DNA of 64,000 nucleotides from Trogon surrucura (Eukaryota; Chordata; Aves; Trogoniformes; Trogonidae). Shown here piece after piece: positions 25,801-40,500 of the stretch. The notes under the pieces were generated by a model, which was not told the origin of the DNA, ran no database searches, and saw nothing but the letters and a program-made list of their open reading frames with translations. Within the stretch, counting starts at the first letter, position 1. The number at the start of each line of letters is the position of its first letter. A program made the position numbers and the translations under genes. Location: assembly GCA_020746105.1 (NCBI GenBank), contig CM036632.1:4526001-4590000 (forward strand). The letters are read 5' to 3'.

Positions 25801-28451
25801 AAAACAAGTACCATTTTTAAAGCCCTGACGAACAGCCGCAGTTTTCAGGCATCACTCAACTCGCAAGACTGTTAGGTACCCTTCTTGGGTTTTTCTCTAT
25901 ATATTCTTTACCCCCAAAAGAAGAGCTAAAATATGTACTTAAATCACATAAAACAATCAGAAAAATTACCATCTGCAACAATTCTTATTAATGATAAAGA
26001 AAGAGAGAGACAGCCTCTTGCAGGTTTCTAGCACTTAATATAAATTCTCATTTGTTGTTAAGAATCATTACACAAAGGGCAGAAATAAGCTCACATAGCA
26101 GCCTTGTTTTGAGGTAGCAGAGACCACATTGTGCAAGTGCTTAATGTTTAACCCAGAACAGAACTGAACACGTACCCAGGGACTTGAACTTTTCCTAAAG
26201 CCAAAACAATTACGCGGGAACGCACGCTCACAGATACGCAATCGGTACAAGCCTACGCTTCAGCTCAAGGCACTCTCTGCGAAGTCAGAGACCACCGGGG
26301 AGACTAAAGTCGTGGCACGGCTCATGTCTGAGTACTTGTGTAAGAGAGCGAGCAGAAGAGAGGGTGGACATCCACCCTAAACCACGCAGTTACACATCTC
26401 AGGAGATGGGTCAGAGCTGCTTCTTGATTGATCCCTCCGTCAAACGAGGTTCCTCCTTCAGCTCATCCAACACTCTGAGTTTTTCAAGTAGATACTTTAA
26501 ATTCTGTTTCCCAGGGCCTCCAATGAGATAACAGTAGGGATTGTTATGACAGAATCAACTTCTAAGGCCTAATGATATTGCTCTACAGATAATTTCAGTG
26601 TTCTCAGTCTAGATGGCTTCGTCCAAAAGGTCATGAATATAATGTGCACCTTTTTCTCCCTCTTTCTTTACTCTTCACTACAGAGAGGCAAATGAAAAGG
26701 GGAGTTTGAGGATGCGAGTTACCTCACAAGAGCAGAAACAGCCCAACACCATCACACTGCTTTCCCTCTAAAGCACCTTCCCTCTAAAGACTCTCAGTTT
26801 AGAGAATCTTCTCACTGCAATAGCACTGGAAACAGAAGGAAAAAAGTCTCCACTGAAATCAAACACTTCAGTAATGGATTTTTCTTCTACATTCCTACTG
26901 CTGCTCAGAAGTGGAATCTCTGCTACCTCAAGGATCTATCAAAATAATATTTACTGCTAATCTCTACGGCAAGAATAACGTTAATATAAAGCATTTTCCC
27001 AAGAAACGCAATTCTCTTTTTCCCATATAAAGCAACTGGAGGTTTACTAGAACTGCTGAGCCACCCGAAATCCCCTATTCATCCACCCCATCACCACTTT
27101 CGCCTATAAATATTCCCAGCCCGTGACATGGTGGTGCCTGTAAATGTGCAGCTCGTGCTGCCCAGTCTATGTTACATGTCCCAAAGCCGAGACAAACTGC
27201 CAGTGAACCCACTTATGGGAGCCTGCAGCAATATGTAAAGGGTAACGTTAAGATGACCTGTGAAGACGGATGAGGAAACCCCCAAGCTCTGAATTTTAAT
27301 GCTTTATTGCTTTAAACCATATTTCATCCACTTAATGCAGATTTAAAACAGGTCCTTGGGACTGCTTTCAACCAGGAATATGCTTAAAGAAAAAGAGGAC
27401 ATAAACATTTGCTGAAACACAGTTGTAATTCAACTGGCCTAACATTTCCACATTCCTATTATTTTCTGCAAACATTTACCTGTAGTATCAACAAATGCAA
27501 AATTATGCACGTTCGTAGTTCAATTGAAATTACCTGACAGGGCAAAACGGTGCAGAGGCCAACCAGGCAGCTGCTCTCTTGCGCTATAGTGCAAACGCAC
27601 CATTACATCCCGCACTGCACAACTGTGCCTGGCACCAGGGACACAAACACGCCGTCTGGAGTAGCAGAACCAACAAGGCCTGTCCTCTCACAAGTTGCAT
27701 TTGATGCCCCTAAATCTTCCCACAATCACCAAAAAAAAAAAAAAATTTAAACTAAACCCTTATCTTCTCTACCACTCACCCTAAAGCCCACTGCCCGCCT
27801 TTGTTACCTGGAGCCATAAAATGCCCTGAAGACTTTCCACTCCGCCTCCATTCCTCTCTCCAGGCAGCTCTCCTCTCTTCCAGCACTCAGCCTGAGCCCA
27901 CAGAGCTCCTGCATCTTCCACCTCTTCTGACCCTGGGGCTGAGCAAGTGGGAGCACCTGAAGCTCACGTGGAGATACGTGCAAGCTGCTCAACTCAACTC
28001 AGCGCAGCTGGGCTGGGCTGGCCGCATGCTTTCTAGCATCGGGGCACCTATTTGGGGCTGTTTCCACTAACCTGACTGCCACAAAGATTGTAAGAACTTT
28101 TATTTGTACCCTCTGCACAGTGGGGCTAATTTCGTCCCACACTTTCAAAGAGATTTTGCAGGAAGAAATCAGAGGCAGATGTGGACAAACAGAACAAACA
28201 ATATGACAAAAGCTTCAGACTTTGCAAAGATGTCCACACCGTGCCAGGTTCCATTTATTTCTTCGTAGCTGTCCTGCCTGGCACTGCCTACTATCCACAC
28301 TGAGACCCATGGATAAAAATCTATCTTTTCATTACAAATTCCAGTGCTCCCATCATTTCAGAGCAAAAAGATCCAGAAGTGAAATCCATGCTTACATGCC
28401 TTTTTTTTTTTCTCATGTCTGGATACACATCCACATAAACTTACGATTCCA
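22881..28451 (-). other. SDK1 intron, 22.9-28.5 kb
   Basis: Intron sequence without a supportable gene. It includes short A or T runs (near 23260, 25720 and 27730) and a GC-richer stretch at 27540-28080. Open frames in that stretch on both strands lack splice signals or domain character. A small motif cluster at 25411-25437 is described under findings. Confidence 0.65.
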
Positions 28452-28597
28452 GGATATATAGTCTATATGTATTGAATATGCCTCTCTACATATTCTGTAT
28501 CTATAGAACAGATATATAGAAATATATCTATAGCTATAGAACATATCTACAGATATTCTACATCTATAACAAACTATAATATATTCTATGTCTACAA
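28452..28597. repeat. Degenerate AT-rich minisatellite
   Basis: About 145 bases built from loosely repeated words such as TCTATAGAACA, GATATATAGAAATAT, ATCTATAGC and CATATTCTGTATC. The units vary in length, so it is an old, decayed tandem array. Many words are self-complementary (CTATAG, ATATAT), so cruciform-prone structure is possible. Confidence 0.75.
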
Positions 28598-31500
28598 GAC
28601 AAGTTTCTGCTTGGAGGTCTGAGTTATAGAATCTAAGCTATTCTTAATTAAAAAAGATAACACTCAAATCATATTTTACTCTAGTCTTTTTATTTGTGTC
28701 CTCACAACGACTACATCTCGGTCTTTAAATAGTCAGTTGCTTCAAGAAAATGCGTTACTGCTGAGGATATGCCTGCTCTCCTATTTAAGCTTTAAGCTTT
28801 TCTTCCAACAGCCAAATAAGCAGCAAGAAAGTGGAAGGTTAAAAACTTTGCATTTCATCTCTGCCAAAACAGGAAAAGAAAAATGAGATTGCTGAATAGC
28901 TGACAATGACTGCAGAAGCAACACAGCAGTGATCTGCCTATCAGCTGCAAAGGGCAAAACCAAGGCATCTGCTTAAAAGCTTATACCAGCTGTGGGATAA
29001 AAAGAGTAAGGAAGCCACAATAAAATGTAATTATTCCAGGAGCTATAATTATGGCATTATTCTTTGGCATATTCAACGTTGTGCACATTAAATGTTGTAC
29101 ACTGTGAATGTTTAATGATTATATGCTTACTCAGAGCCCTTAATGTCTTTAAAATACAGGTATTTTTCATGTATTAAGAAGAAATTACACATAATTTTTG
29201 TCCTAAGGATCTGCCGTTGAAATAGATGGACAACATTCTGTGAGTCTTCTGCAAATTTAAATCTCTACAGCTCTGGAAACTGTGTGTGTTTACAGCCACC
29301 GCATGTCAATTTTCAGTACCTTTGCAACAGTAATCCAACACCTTGACCTCAAGAAGACAAAATGTAACTTTTGAGTGCTCAGTTGTGGCTTTGTTCTGTA
29401 TTATCATCTGTAAGAACTACTGCTAAATGGCTACCTCCAGTTACTCTGGTTCTAGTAGGCCTCTAAGAAGTCTAAAAATCTTTGGCTACATGCAAACATT
29501 CTTCAGCAGTAACCAAGGAAAAGACATATTTCTGCAATAAGAAATAGCAGGAAGCATGATTCACTGTCAACATAGCATAAAACGTAGTAGTGTCTACTAA
29601 ACTCCCTTAGTGTAAACCGTGCACCCAGCAACCACGCAAAAAAAGACGGATTTTAGCACATAATGTAGTATAACAAGGGCCAGGCATATAGATTTCGGTG
29701 CTGTATAAAGATATAGGTGAAAAATTATTAGACCCTTCCTGTATGCTTGAGCCTTTACTACAGTAAATATTGGCAATGGATTTATTGTATTCTGGGCATT
29801 ACATCCTTAGCCGAATGGAGAGTACTGCAACTTGATCTATCTGGTTTTTATATGAGAAAAGCCTGACATTTTAAAACAGCTTATTGAATTTTTTTGTCAA
29901 TGGTTTGGGCTATTTTAAGATTGCTAGGGGGTTTGCTCAAAATTCGTCTTTTTGCAAGTACTAACCTTTTAATCACTGCAAACTCACAAGAAACAGATTC
30001 TAAGACTGCCGGTTGGCTCAAGGCAGCAGGATTGGAACCTTCCAGATCATCCAAATGATTTCACTTTAGCAGGGAACTGCTGGTAACTCTTCTCAAAGTA
30101 TAATGTTCCATTTTTCCACCCCTTTCCCAAGTAACTTCTGGCAGACCAGTCTTCTTAGAGCTTAAAGCTTCCTTAGAGCCTCGCCGAAATTAAGATGCGT
30201 GACATCTGCTGCTCCACTCGTATCTACAGAGCCTGCTACCAAACCGCACAAGGGTCCAACACAATCCATTTCTGGCACATATATTGGTTGTTAAATAACC
30301 TTTCTCTTTTTTTTTAGAAGATTAGAATTAATTTCTTTGGTTCCTTATTACAGTATTTTTGCAGGAACGAAAGGTAAGCTGACTGACATTTAATTTCCTG
30401 ATTTCTTTTTCCCCTTCCTAAAAATAGACATGACATTTCCTGGTGTTTTGCATCCCAGGCTCACATTCTGCATTCATAACCCAGGAAAACTGCTAAACAG
30501 TTCCAGAATTGTTCAGCAGGTTCTATATGTAACCTAGATAAACTTCACTTGGCCAATTGATTAACAAATATTTAAGGTACGACATCAAGAGGGATGGCTA
30601 TATATGTAATAAAGATGAAATACTGCTCTTTTTTTTTTTTCAAAAGCAGCACGATATTCTCATGTTTTTTATTGTTACTTATTTCCAATTCATTATCTCA
30701 GCCGTACTGAATGCTCTATTATTCTAGCTAGCTGGAGAGCACTTCTGATTCTCAGGACATGGTTTTGTGGCCTTGCAAGGACACTGAGTTAAAAAGAAAA
30801 TTAATATTAACTAAATGAATCCTTTCATTGCATGCCTTACTTTTTTCAAACCGGAGCTAAATCATGTTTAAAAATGCTTCCCCATGCCTCCATGGCTTCC
30901 GTGCCTCTGAGCACTCCACTGATGGGTGCTCTGAGCATTTACTGCTTGTTCTTTGCATCACCCGCTCACAGTTCTCCACTGGGATGATTCCAGCCATCCT
31001 ATGGATGCCCCAAGGGAAACCCTCTGGCTCTGGGAGCTCCTAAGGAAGTAATTTCGATGTTTGCTAGAGTAGCTGCTGAAAATGAGACATTTCTTCATCC
31101 CATGCTTCGTAACACTCCCAGTCAGGACAGAGGGAGTGAAGAACATTAAAATGGGTGAGTTTTCTGCATGTCCTGGGTGATGCCATCAGATCACAACACA
31201 CCAAGCCTCGGGGCTGGAAGCCAGACTCTCTCTTCCAGAAAACGTGGGGAAGGAGGGAGAGATGTGAAGAAGATTTTTGATTGTTTTCTGCAGTTATGGT
31301 ACAACAGGAGAATGTGACAAAGAATGTGCTCCGTAGGATCGCCTGTGGCCTCTTGATCATCAATTTTTTGCTCTCAAACTGAAAAAAAACCAGCTGATAT
31401 CCTCCTTTAGAGTTATGAAAACTATCAAAGCAGTGATAAACCTCTGCTGCAGCTACACACAGAAAAGAACAGCAGCAAAGAACAGCTGCATATGAGCAAC

Positions 31501-34500
31501 ACATCCTTCCCCGAACACCTGGGTAAGCTGTATATTAAATATTAATGCAAATTCCACACACAGTTAATTTGGTAGAATTACGTAACTAATTAGAGCAACT
31601 AAGCACGAATAAAGAGGCCGTTTACACAAGCCTAGTTGTTTGTGGAGTTTCTTCGAATTACGTCCAATAAAATTTCGAGTGCACTAGGGCCAGGAACGGG
31701 AGTTCTGTTGTGCTGAGAAAAGGACGTTGAGCAGAGCGCTGACGAGAAACCTCTGCAAAGTCTCTCCACGTCCTGGTCAGCTCTGATATCTGGGGTCACA
31801 AAAGCGGGACCGTGTTTAGTGGATAGGTTTGTGCAATGCCACGAATGATTTCATCTTTTCTAATAGTAGTATTTGTAGTACTTGAGGTTAGCCCATTATG
31901 TGGCCCCCCACTTGATATTTAAAGGCTTGCAGATAATTGTGGAATATTTTGCATTTTACCTGGTAATACGCGTACTGTTCATAAATATGTATTACCTGGT
32001 GCAGTGTGTGTGCCATTCATACAAGTTTAACAGATCTAAGCATTACCTTAAGAACTACAAGAGTGTACTACATATTTATGCATTTATGAGCACATATATA
32101 GTATCCTTGTAAATATATTTGTAGATGAAAAGGAAATAGAATGGAAAAGGGATTCTTCTAATCATACCCTTGACAAAATAATGGCATCGTTATCCTTCCC
32201 ACAATAGGTAACTAGATTATTGCACTTTCAATTATGTATCTTCGCTATTTCTTTCTGTAAAACATTTTCTTACACCTGACCGAATTGCATAAATGTTATT
32301 TTAGAACTCTGAAAAAATCTGCTAATTCAAGAATATAGTGCTCTAAAAATATCTGTTATCAGGGTTTTCCAGGAAGTAGATGTAGAAAGGGAGAACTAAT
32401 TCTTAGATTATGCAGAATACTGATATGAAATCCGCTTGATTAAATATACAGAAAAACTATTTTCTTCACCAAGCCGTAAATTTAATTTGCCTCCTTCTGC
32501 CAATTTTGAAACTAACAGCTCCACCTTGTTGCTTCATTCCAGCTTCTTTCGGGCCTCGAAGTGTAATGAAAAAAATCTAGTCACCCTAAACATCCCATTT
32601 GTCGCTGCGCAGCATCTCAGTGCCACTCAGAACTTCAGAGTATCAGGGCAGACCAAACTGGGATCCTTCTTCTTCAAAAGCACTGGCTCCGTGAGATAAG
32701 AAAATCTTCATTAGCTGTTTGCTTTATGGAGACGATGAACGAATTAAGCAACTCTAAATCCAGGCAACAAAGGGCAACAATACGAACGTATACACCAGGT
32801 AACTAGGAGTTTGTAGGACTTGTAAAACTTTCTATGGTTTCGGTACTGCTGATATTAGAATTGGTTGTATAATAACTTTTTTCACTGCAGTCTTTGCAGC
32901 TTGACTTTTATTGAATGGCAATGGCATATGGCCGTAATCCGGGCTGCTTGCTTCGTCCTTCTAGATGTTTTCAGAAAAGAAGGATTTGGATGAGTGTCTT
33001 TTATTTTCGATGACATATTTCACAGATGAGAAAAATTCAAATGATGTATGGTAAACATTTGTATTCCATAGAAAGCATCTCCTGCGATAAGACTGTTCTT
33101 ATTTTTCATAAGTGGAAGCATTCCAATTCACTTTCGGGTGTTTGCAATTGAGCTGCTGAAAAGATTGTACTCAAATATTCTTACGGGCGGAAATAAATTT
33201 AAATAGTTTGCTTCTGGAAGGGCTTGAATAAGTACCTTTCTAACACACCTATTCTTTAAAATTACTTAGCTTAATATAGTCAATGCCACTGTTCCGTTGT
33301 TTCACTTTTAAATTTATTTTTAGCACCAGTATACAAACAAAGCACTACAGCTATAAAAACCACAGGCTGGTTTCACTTGGAATTAAGAAAACACAATGTT
33401 AACGGGGGCAAACAGGAAGATACTATTTTTAAGTCACCCATGTAAAATAGGCAGAAGAAAAACAGGTTCCATCAGATAAGTTTAAATTTAGATACGATAC
33501 TGCAGTTCTCAGTAGCATTTTGCAATACATATTAGCTTTAATAAATACAACTGTATGGTGGAACAGTTAGAACTTCAAGGTAAATTAGCAACTCCATTCA
33601 AAGCTAGGTGTAACACCACAGAAGTATTCTGTTTGATGGCAGCAAAGCTCCATCTAGAAAAAAATATGCCTTTGCAAACTTTTTATCCAAAGAACTATTA
33701 CTCCTAATTAAAGATACCGATGACAGTTAGAAAGCTCAAGGTCACACCTCCTGAAAGAATTACATCGCCAATGCACAAAGGGGCCACCGCCGGGAACTTC
33801 CCATGGTGTTTTTGGCTAAACCCACCTGACCAAAGGGAGAACCCAGACCATACGGCATCACACTTTGTGTCTAGAGCTGGGGGAAGAAGAAGGAAGGAGG
33901 GCATATTCGGAGTGGTGGCATTTGTCATCTCAAGTCACGGTTCCGTGTGACGGAGCCTGGCTCTCCTGGCGATGGCTGCACGCCTGCCTGCCCAGGGCAA
34001 GTGGGGAATGAATTCCTTGTGTGGCTTTGCTTGCATGTGTGGCTTTTGCTTTACTTGTTAGACTGTCTTTATCTCAACCCACGAGTTTTCTCACTTTTCC
34101 TCTTCTGATTCTCTTCCCCATCCCACCAGGGCGGAGTGAGCGAGCAGCCAAGGGGGGGCTGAGGTGCTGCTGGGTGTGTGCCACAATGCATGGGAAAGGA
34201 ATTAACCTATTTGCTATGACGTATTACAGGGAAAGCTCAGTAAATGTGCTATAAAAAGTTATTCTGGAATAATAACAGAAGAGGGAAAGTCTTCTTTCTC
34301 TAATACGGAAGAAAAAGCGTTTTGCTCCTGATCTATGAACCTGAATTTAGCACCTAACAAAGTCAAAATTATTCTCAGAACATGATTAATGTTTTAGGCT
34401 TTTTTGCCACCTTCTATTATGCATACAGGCTGACAGCAATATGTATAGTATGCAGTCTATATATGATTGTACCAATTAATATATTCCATCAATGAAGACA

Positions 34501-37500
34501 GAAATAAAAATGGAAAATTGCAATACATTTCCTGTCAACTAGGGCAAATACCAACTGTATCTTCCATGATTAAAGCTAAATTTTGGTTCTCCAAAGCGAT
34601 ACCGGCCTAGCTTCATTTTACTGCTTGATACACAAGCAAAATTCAGAAGATTCAAACAACTGCATAAATAGATCTAAAATGTGACACAAGCATGAGCAAA
34701 TCCTTTTGAGTTTTCTTTCCAAGCACTAATTTTCCCAGGCAAAGTCCTAATTTCTTCATTACACTTTCTTTGTCTGCTTCAACATTTAAACTTTTTCAGA
34801 AGAATTTTTTAACAGTTGAAACAATTGCTGCAAGTGTGGATTACAGGAGTACAGCACAATCACACTTTCTACGTGACATTAAAGAGGTCTGCAGCTACAT
34901 GCAAACATCTACATGTTTCTCTATCAGACTATAAAAGCATTTAGACATTCCCAAATCTCTAGCCAGTACTTTCTTGTTAAAAAATAGTATGGCAAACACA
35001 CAGCACATCAGATAGAACTTGGTTTCTGAGAGCAGAAATGGAAGTCATATATGAAAAATGGAGAACTAATTAATGAGGACTTAAATAAGACTTTAAAATG
35101 CAAATACGACGAGTTGGAAAACCTGTGGAAGTCAGCTTGCAGAAGAAAACTCTTACATTTCTAAGGAAAGAGGCAAAAGACCACCCATATCCACATGCAG
35201 CCCCTGTGATACAGTTATTAAAGGTGCTGAGAGGATTTCAATTTCAAGACTGGAAGCAGAAATACCAGGCATGAGAAGGGATTTCTGCAGAGACTCAAGT
35301 AACTGCTTTGGCTTACAGATATCGATCAGAGCATGCAGATGAAAGGCAAACACATAGCTGGTCTTACAGACAAGCCAGAATGTTATTACTATGACAAAAA
35401 TCAAGCTATCTGCCTTTCCCCCATTTTAATTAGAATACTTCAAAAAGTATGCAGTATACAGATTCTCATCATTTCACCAAGTAAATTCTCTTTTCAGTTT
35501 AAATGCAGGATTAAGACTGGTGCTGAATCAGCTCGCCCTGCCTCTGGAAAAGCTCAGACTGCTACAAACTTCGGAACCACTTCTTAGAGATGCAGAGTTA
35601 GTCAGAATAAATCCTGTATCACAGTTCCCTCAGTTACTTTAACGCACACAAGCAATGAAGTGCGTTAAGTCAAGCTTTCCATGTTCTTCTACCATTTCTT
35701 CTCTTTTTTTTTTTTTTTTTTCCAAAAGTAGCTGGGCCACAACAATCTCGCCAGGAAGCCCCAGAAACCTGTCTCTCCTCTGAACACGCCTGGAAAGCAG
35801 ACATTCCCTCTTGATTCCAAGAGTGAGCTGGTCAGACCTGCCATATCCTGGAAGTACAGATGAACACACCGCAACAGGGCAGGGCGAGGAAACTAAGGGC
35901 AGGGCCCTCATTTCCCACGTTGTTCCCTCCTGCTCTGTATGGAAAGATATTAACACGTTTTGGCTTTTCTTGCATACATATTTATGCCTTAGAATTACAG
36001 AAGTACAAGGAACTTTCTCTTGCACGGTTCCGGCAGTCAATTAACATCCAAATACACGACGTATCTGCCATAAACAGCCTCTCTCAGCAGATTCCGAAGC
36101 TGCCCAGGTACCGTGCCATTTCATTAATCAGTGTTTGCCTGAGGCACAGCACATGAACTTACCTAAATTGCTGCCAGGGTTCCTAGATCATCCTTTGGCT
36201 TCCTGGCACGTTGCAGAATGACAATTACTCTTCAGTCACTATCCTGCTTACCACATCCACTCACACAACATCCAAATGTATGCAGTACACACATGAGAGA
36301 CAGCAGGCAGTTGCTATTGTATATGTTAATTAAGTCTCCTAAGACAAGGTGCAAGGAAGAACATGACTTGTTATAGACAATAAGTGGTGAAGAAGATACG
36401 GTAAAGGAGGCCGAGTAAACATTATTTTATCCAAAACTGATTGCAAAACGTCATTCCTTTAAGGCAGAATTTGACAAGGATTCTGAAAAATGCTGTCAGA
36501 TAATTAGAGGCAGATGCTACAATTCCTGACTTGAAAGGAAGGTAAGAACATTTAATACTTTGCACGATCAGGACGTGAAACAAATCTGATATGATTATAC
36601 CATATATTAGAACGAGGGGCTATGTTCTACATCCTGACTGAACCATTACCAAAATGAAAAACCTTGTCTGACCTAGGAAGGAATATTCAAAGGATTCAGA
36701 CCTTGTGATTTCAAGGTATCTGATAAGAATACTTAGACACAAGAGCGCAGTTGCTGAAGTTTTCTAGCACCGATGCTTACGGCTAGATCCTGGAAAACCT
36801 AAAGTACAACGATCTGATGCTCCCCAAATTCTGTTAAAATCACCTCTTATTGTTTTATATTACAGTCTTCAATAAGTTAAATGGTCATTTAAAATCCCAT
36901 TTCAGAAACCAAAACAGCATCTAGAGATCTTTTTTTTTTTTTTTAAATAAAAAGGTGGTGTTTAAGTAAGCAATCCAGTAAGAGCAGAAGGCTGAGAGAT
37001 GTTGAGGAACAGTATCAGAAGCCCTAATGGCCACTACACAATTTCCAATCGCAAGTAGTAAAACAAATGCACACTTAATTAGGTAAAAAATAAAAGACAA
37101 AGAAAAAAAATGCCTAAAAGGGGGGAAATTTCAGATGTTTAAGGAAAGCCAACTTTTTCTCTACATAGCAGATGAATGTGAGATGGCTTTTGACATCAGC
37201 TCTGTCTATTAAAAATGGGGTTTTTGTAGTGAACCTGCCGAAACAGCTCTCACTGATGAGTCATGGCACTGGGATGTAGTATTTTGATGTGTGCAAAAGA
37301 GTCATCACTCTGTTTGATAGCATAATAGAGAAGATAGCTTGAGCAACACTGAAAAGCAGCTTACTTTGAAAGCTACTACAGTAAGGAAGTTTCATGTGCA
37401 AAAAAACATTGTGCTTTTATTTATTTTTACATATTATTGCCCACAAGTGTTCAACTGCTCACCTTCTGGCATAGACTGAAAGCTCTTACTAAGTTCACAG

Positions 37501-40500
37501 ACACCAAAGACTTACTGAATTCCGACATGTGGCTTATCTCTTGCACATACCAGTATTATACAATAATGGAGGAACCCTATTAGCAAGTGACCATAGTTTA
37601 TGCATCTGAAAGACACTACTGCGACATTTTCAAAATTGTCAGTACTGTATAATATTCTCCCAGAATATAAGCAGCAATTACAGCTTCTAGAGGTCAGTTT
37701 GAATTAAAAAAAATCAATATACTGCTTTGCTACTATCAAAATCACCAGCTACACACCACTTCTGATACCTATGAAAGCTGTTGATGTTATCCCCACTTTT
37801 TGCCCCTCAGGATCATTTGTAATCCTGAAGACCATAAGACAGATCTGACTACAGCACTCACCCACACAAGAGCAGGGATTTATTACAGGTTCTTTTTAAA
37901 CAACTGCAGTCCTAATGCAATTCACTGCTCCAGCCTAAGACGGACAACCCGGCAGTCTTAACATCTGCACTTTTTCTATTCAAAATCTATTTCGCCGATG
38001 GATGTCAAACTGCATTGCAAGACAGATTGGATGTTTATTTCATAAAAGTCAATATACAAGATAACTTCGGGCAGAAGGACAGAAAAGAAAGGGAGGAGGG
38101 GAAGAACATTAATAATTTAGTGTTGTCTTTGGTAATTTAATATTACACTGAGGTATTCTATTAAAGTGTCAGGTACTAAAAGCACCTCTTCAAAAGGGAT
38201 GCCAAATTCACCTTCGTGTCAAGGAAGTTAAGCCTACAAAACAGATACCTTAGTCTAAGAGCATTTAGCTATTTTGTATTCCTGCCTGCTAATGTCTCAC
38301 GTGATTTGCTTTTGGTACTAGGAATTTTGTCTATAACATGCAAGCATTGCAGCACTTTGAAGTAATGAAACTCAATGGACACTTCAACCTGATTCTGTTC
38401 ATGCTATATAATTATAAACTCACTATTTTTATACAAAATGCTATTCTAATCTAAAAAAAGGATGCTGCAAGATCAAGCCAACCTGTCTGTCAGCCCTGCA
38501 AACCAAACATGTATGTCACCTGCACTCTGATGACAACTGCTCTGTTTGCAAAGGAGAAGATACTTGGTTTGCGATCACAAAGAGCAAAATTCAAAACTAA
38601 GCTGAAAATTGCACTGAGCTCTTTTTCATCCTTCCTAGCAATAAGCATTCTGATACCTAAACCCTGCCTATTTCTATCTGTGCACTATCACTGCCTGCAA
38701 AGTATGCGGCAACGAACTCTGGCACAGCCACTGAGCCCCTTTTGCCACTCCTTGTCCTTCTTCACATCACGGTCCTGAGCAGAGAATTGGTATTTTTAAA
38801 GCACCGATTACTGTCCTCCCTTGTACTAGCATGAACAGCCCTATTACTACGCACATATTTTTTCAAATGTGCATTAGCTTACTTGTTACTCTCTGCTGCT
38901 TACAGGCATTTCCTATGTTATTATGGCTACATTAGTGAACAAAACTCTACGGACTGTGTTCAGTCCCTTTTATCTCTCCTCGTTACAGTCACTACTAGAA
39001 GATCAGACTACACTTTTATCACTGGGATTTTTTATCAGTTGTGTAATTTTGCCAGAAGAATGACTATGACAGTCACCACCTGCGTCATTACTATGGTACC
39101 TAAGCATCTGGCAGAGAATCTCAGTATGCTTGAGGTTTGTATTGCACAGCGAAACAGATACAGACCAGAATATATGTGCATAACAGCATATTCAGTGCTT
39201 TGCAGATAACTGCATCAATAGTACATACCTCAATAGTACTGACATTAAGTTTTGTGAGACAAGACTGTATCTCGCTGTAGGTGTAATGTGTCAAGTAGCT
39301 TGAACCAACGTCGTATGATCCAGCCACGTAATTCTTCTTTTTAAACCCGCTGTCAAAGCACACTGACAAGCAAGCCTCAAGGAAGAAATAAGGAAACAGA
39401 CATAGCCGACTAATAAATTATTTCTCTATATTATTATTATTATTTAAAACTTTTCTCTTGTAAGAAGTCTAAAGCAGTTTATTTTTGTGATGCTTTATTT
39501 GTTCTGTAGCGTACTGCTTGGAGTGGTGTCTACACTTCAGTTAATACAGAGTAATCCTGTTATACAATACAAGCCTGTATTCTCCAGAGTTTCAAAGTAA
39601 CAGCTTTTCTGTTCAGACTCCAGAAGATATTATGCTTCCTCTGCTACTGTTCACACTTCCAGCTGCTTTGACAATGATGGTATTTACAACTGGGAAAAAA
39701 TGGTTAACAAAATTACAAGTATCTGCTAAAGAGGGCTTCAGACAGTAATGTACTGTCATCTCGGTCCCACTGTGACAGGGAAGAGTCATCCTTCTTCTGA
39801 AACCAAAGTCCTGGGGGATGTCAAACTACACATTTCCAATTCCACTGGCTTTTATGTTCACTCTTTATACTGCAGATACAATTCCATTTTAAGACAGCAT
39901 GTGAATCAAGTGCAGGAAAGGACATACATGATCAGAAAGAACTGCCTTACCTCTCACACCTTAATTAATCAAATTTCCATTTTTATATCATGTCCCCAGG
40001 TCCCTTTAATAATGACTGAGCACTTGAAGGTAAAAGCTGCCCTTACTCCAAAGGCAGGGCAATGTTGCAATGGTAAGATCTGTTTTCTGCTGCCAGTGTC
40101 ATGCAGAATTGTGTTCTGAAGATTACAGTGTGAAGCTATTTGCAATAAAGAATGTATGTGTGGGAGATAAAGCAAAATTAGCCTTTAATCCCAGACAAAT
40201 ATAATTCTTGTTGTAGTAGGAATATGAGATGCACACACATATGTCAATGTATTTTTAAATAGACAGCTCTAGCAGAGAGCCCAAGATCTGGAGGAATTAT
40301 TAAGCTCTGAGGACACATGATAAAGCTTTTTCTGCCTCACAGGAAAAACCAGCAGGTAGGAGAGATCTTGGGCATAGGAAAACATACCCTCAGCCTCTCC
40401 CAAATAGCTTCAGACAACTATATACAACTAAATCTGGACAGTCCTGTTGAACCTAGGACTCAGAAATTTCAGTTGCTTCCATCTAGACTTTGGAACTTGA

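Noticed and set aside
27540-28080. GC-richer stretch considered as a possible exon cluster
   Set aside because: Frames on both strands lack paired splice sites and any family match.
31064-31504. Minus-strand ATG-started frame of 146 codons with a cysteine-rich start
   Set aside because: No recognisable domain, no splice signals or promoter features, and within the length range expected by chance in this window.
35639-36040. Minus-strand frame of 133 codons
   Set aside because: It reads through the T18 run as poly-lysine and has no domain character.
39748-40119. Plus-strand ATG-started frame of 123 codons
   Set aside because: No family resemblance, opposite strand to the host gene, and no promoter or splice context.
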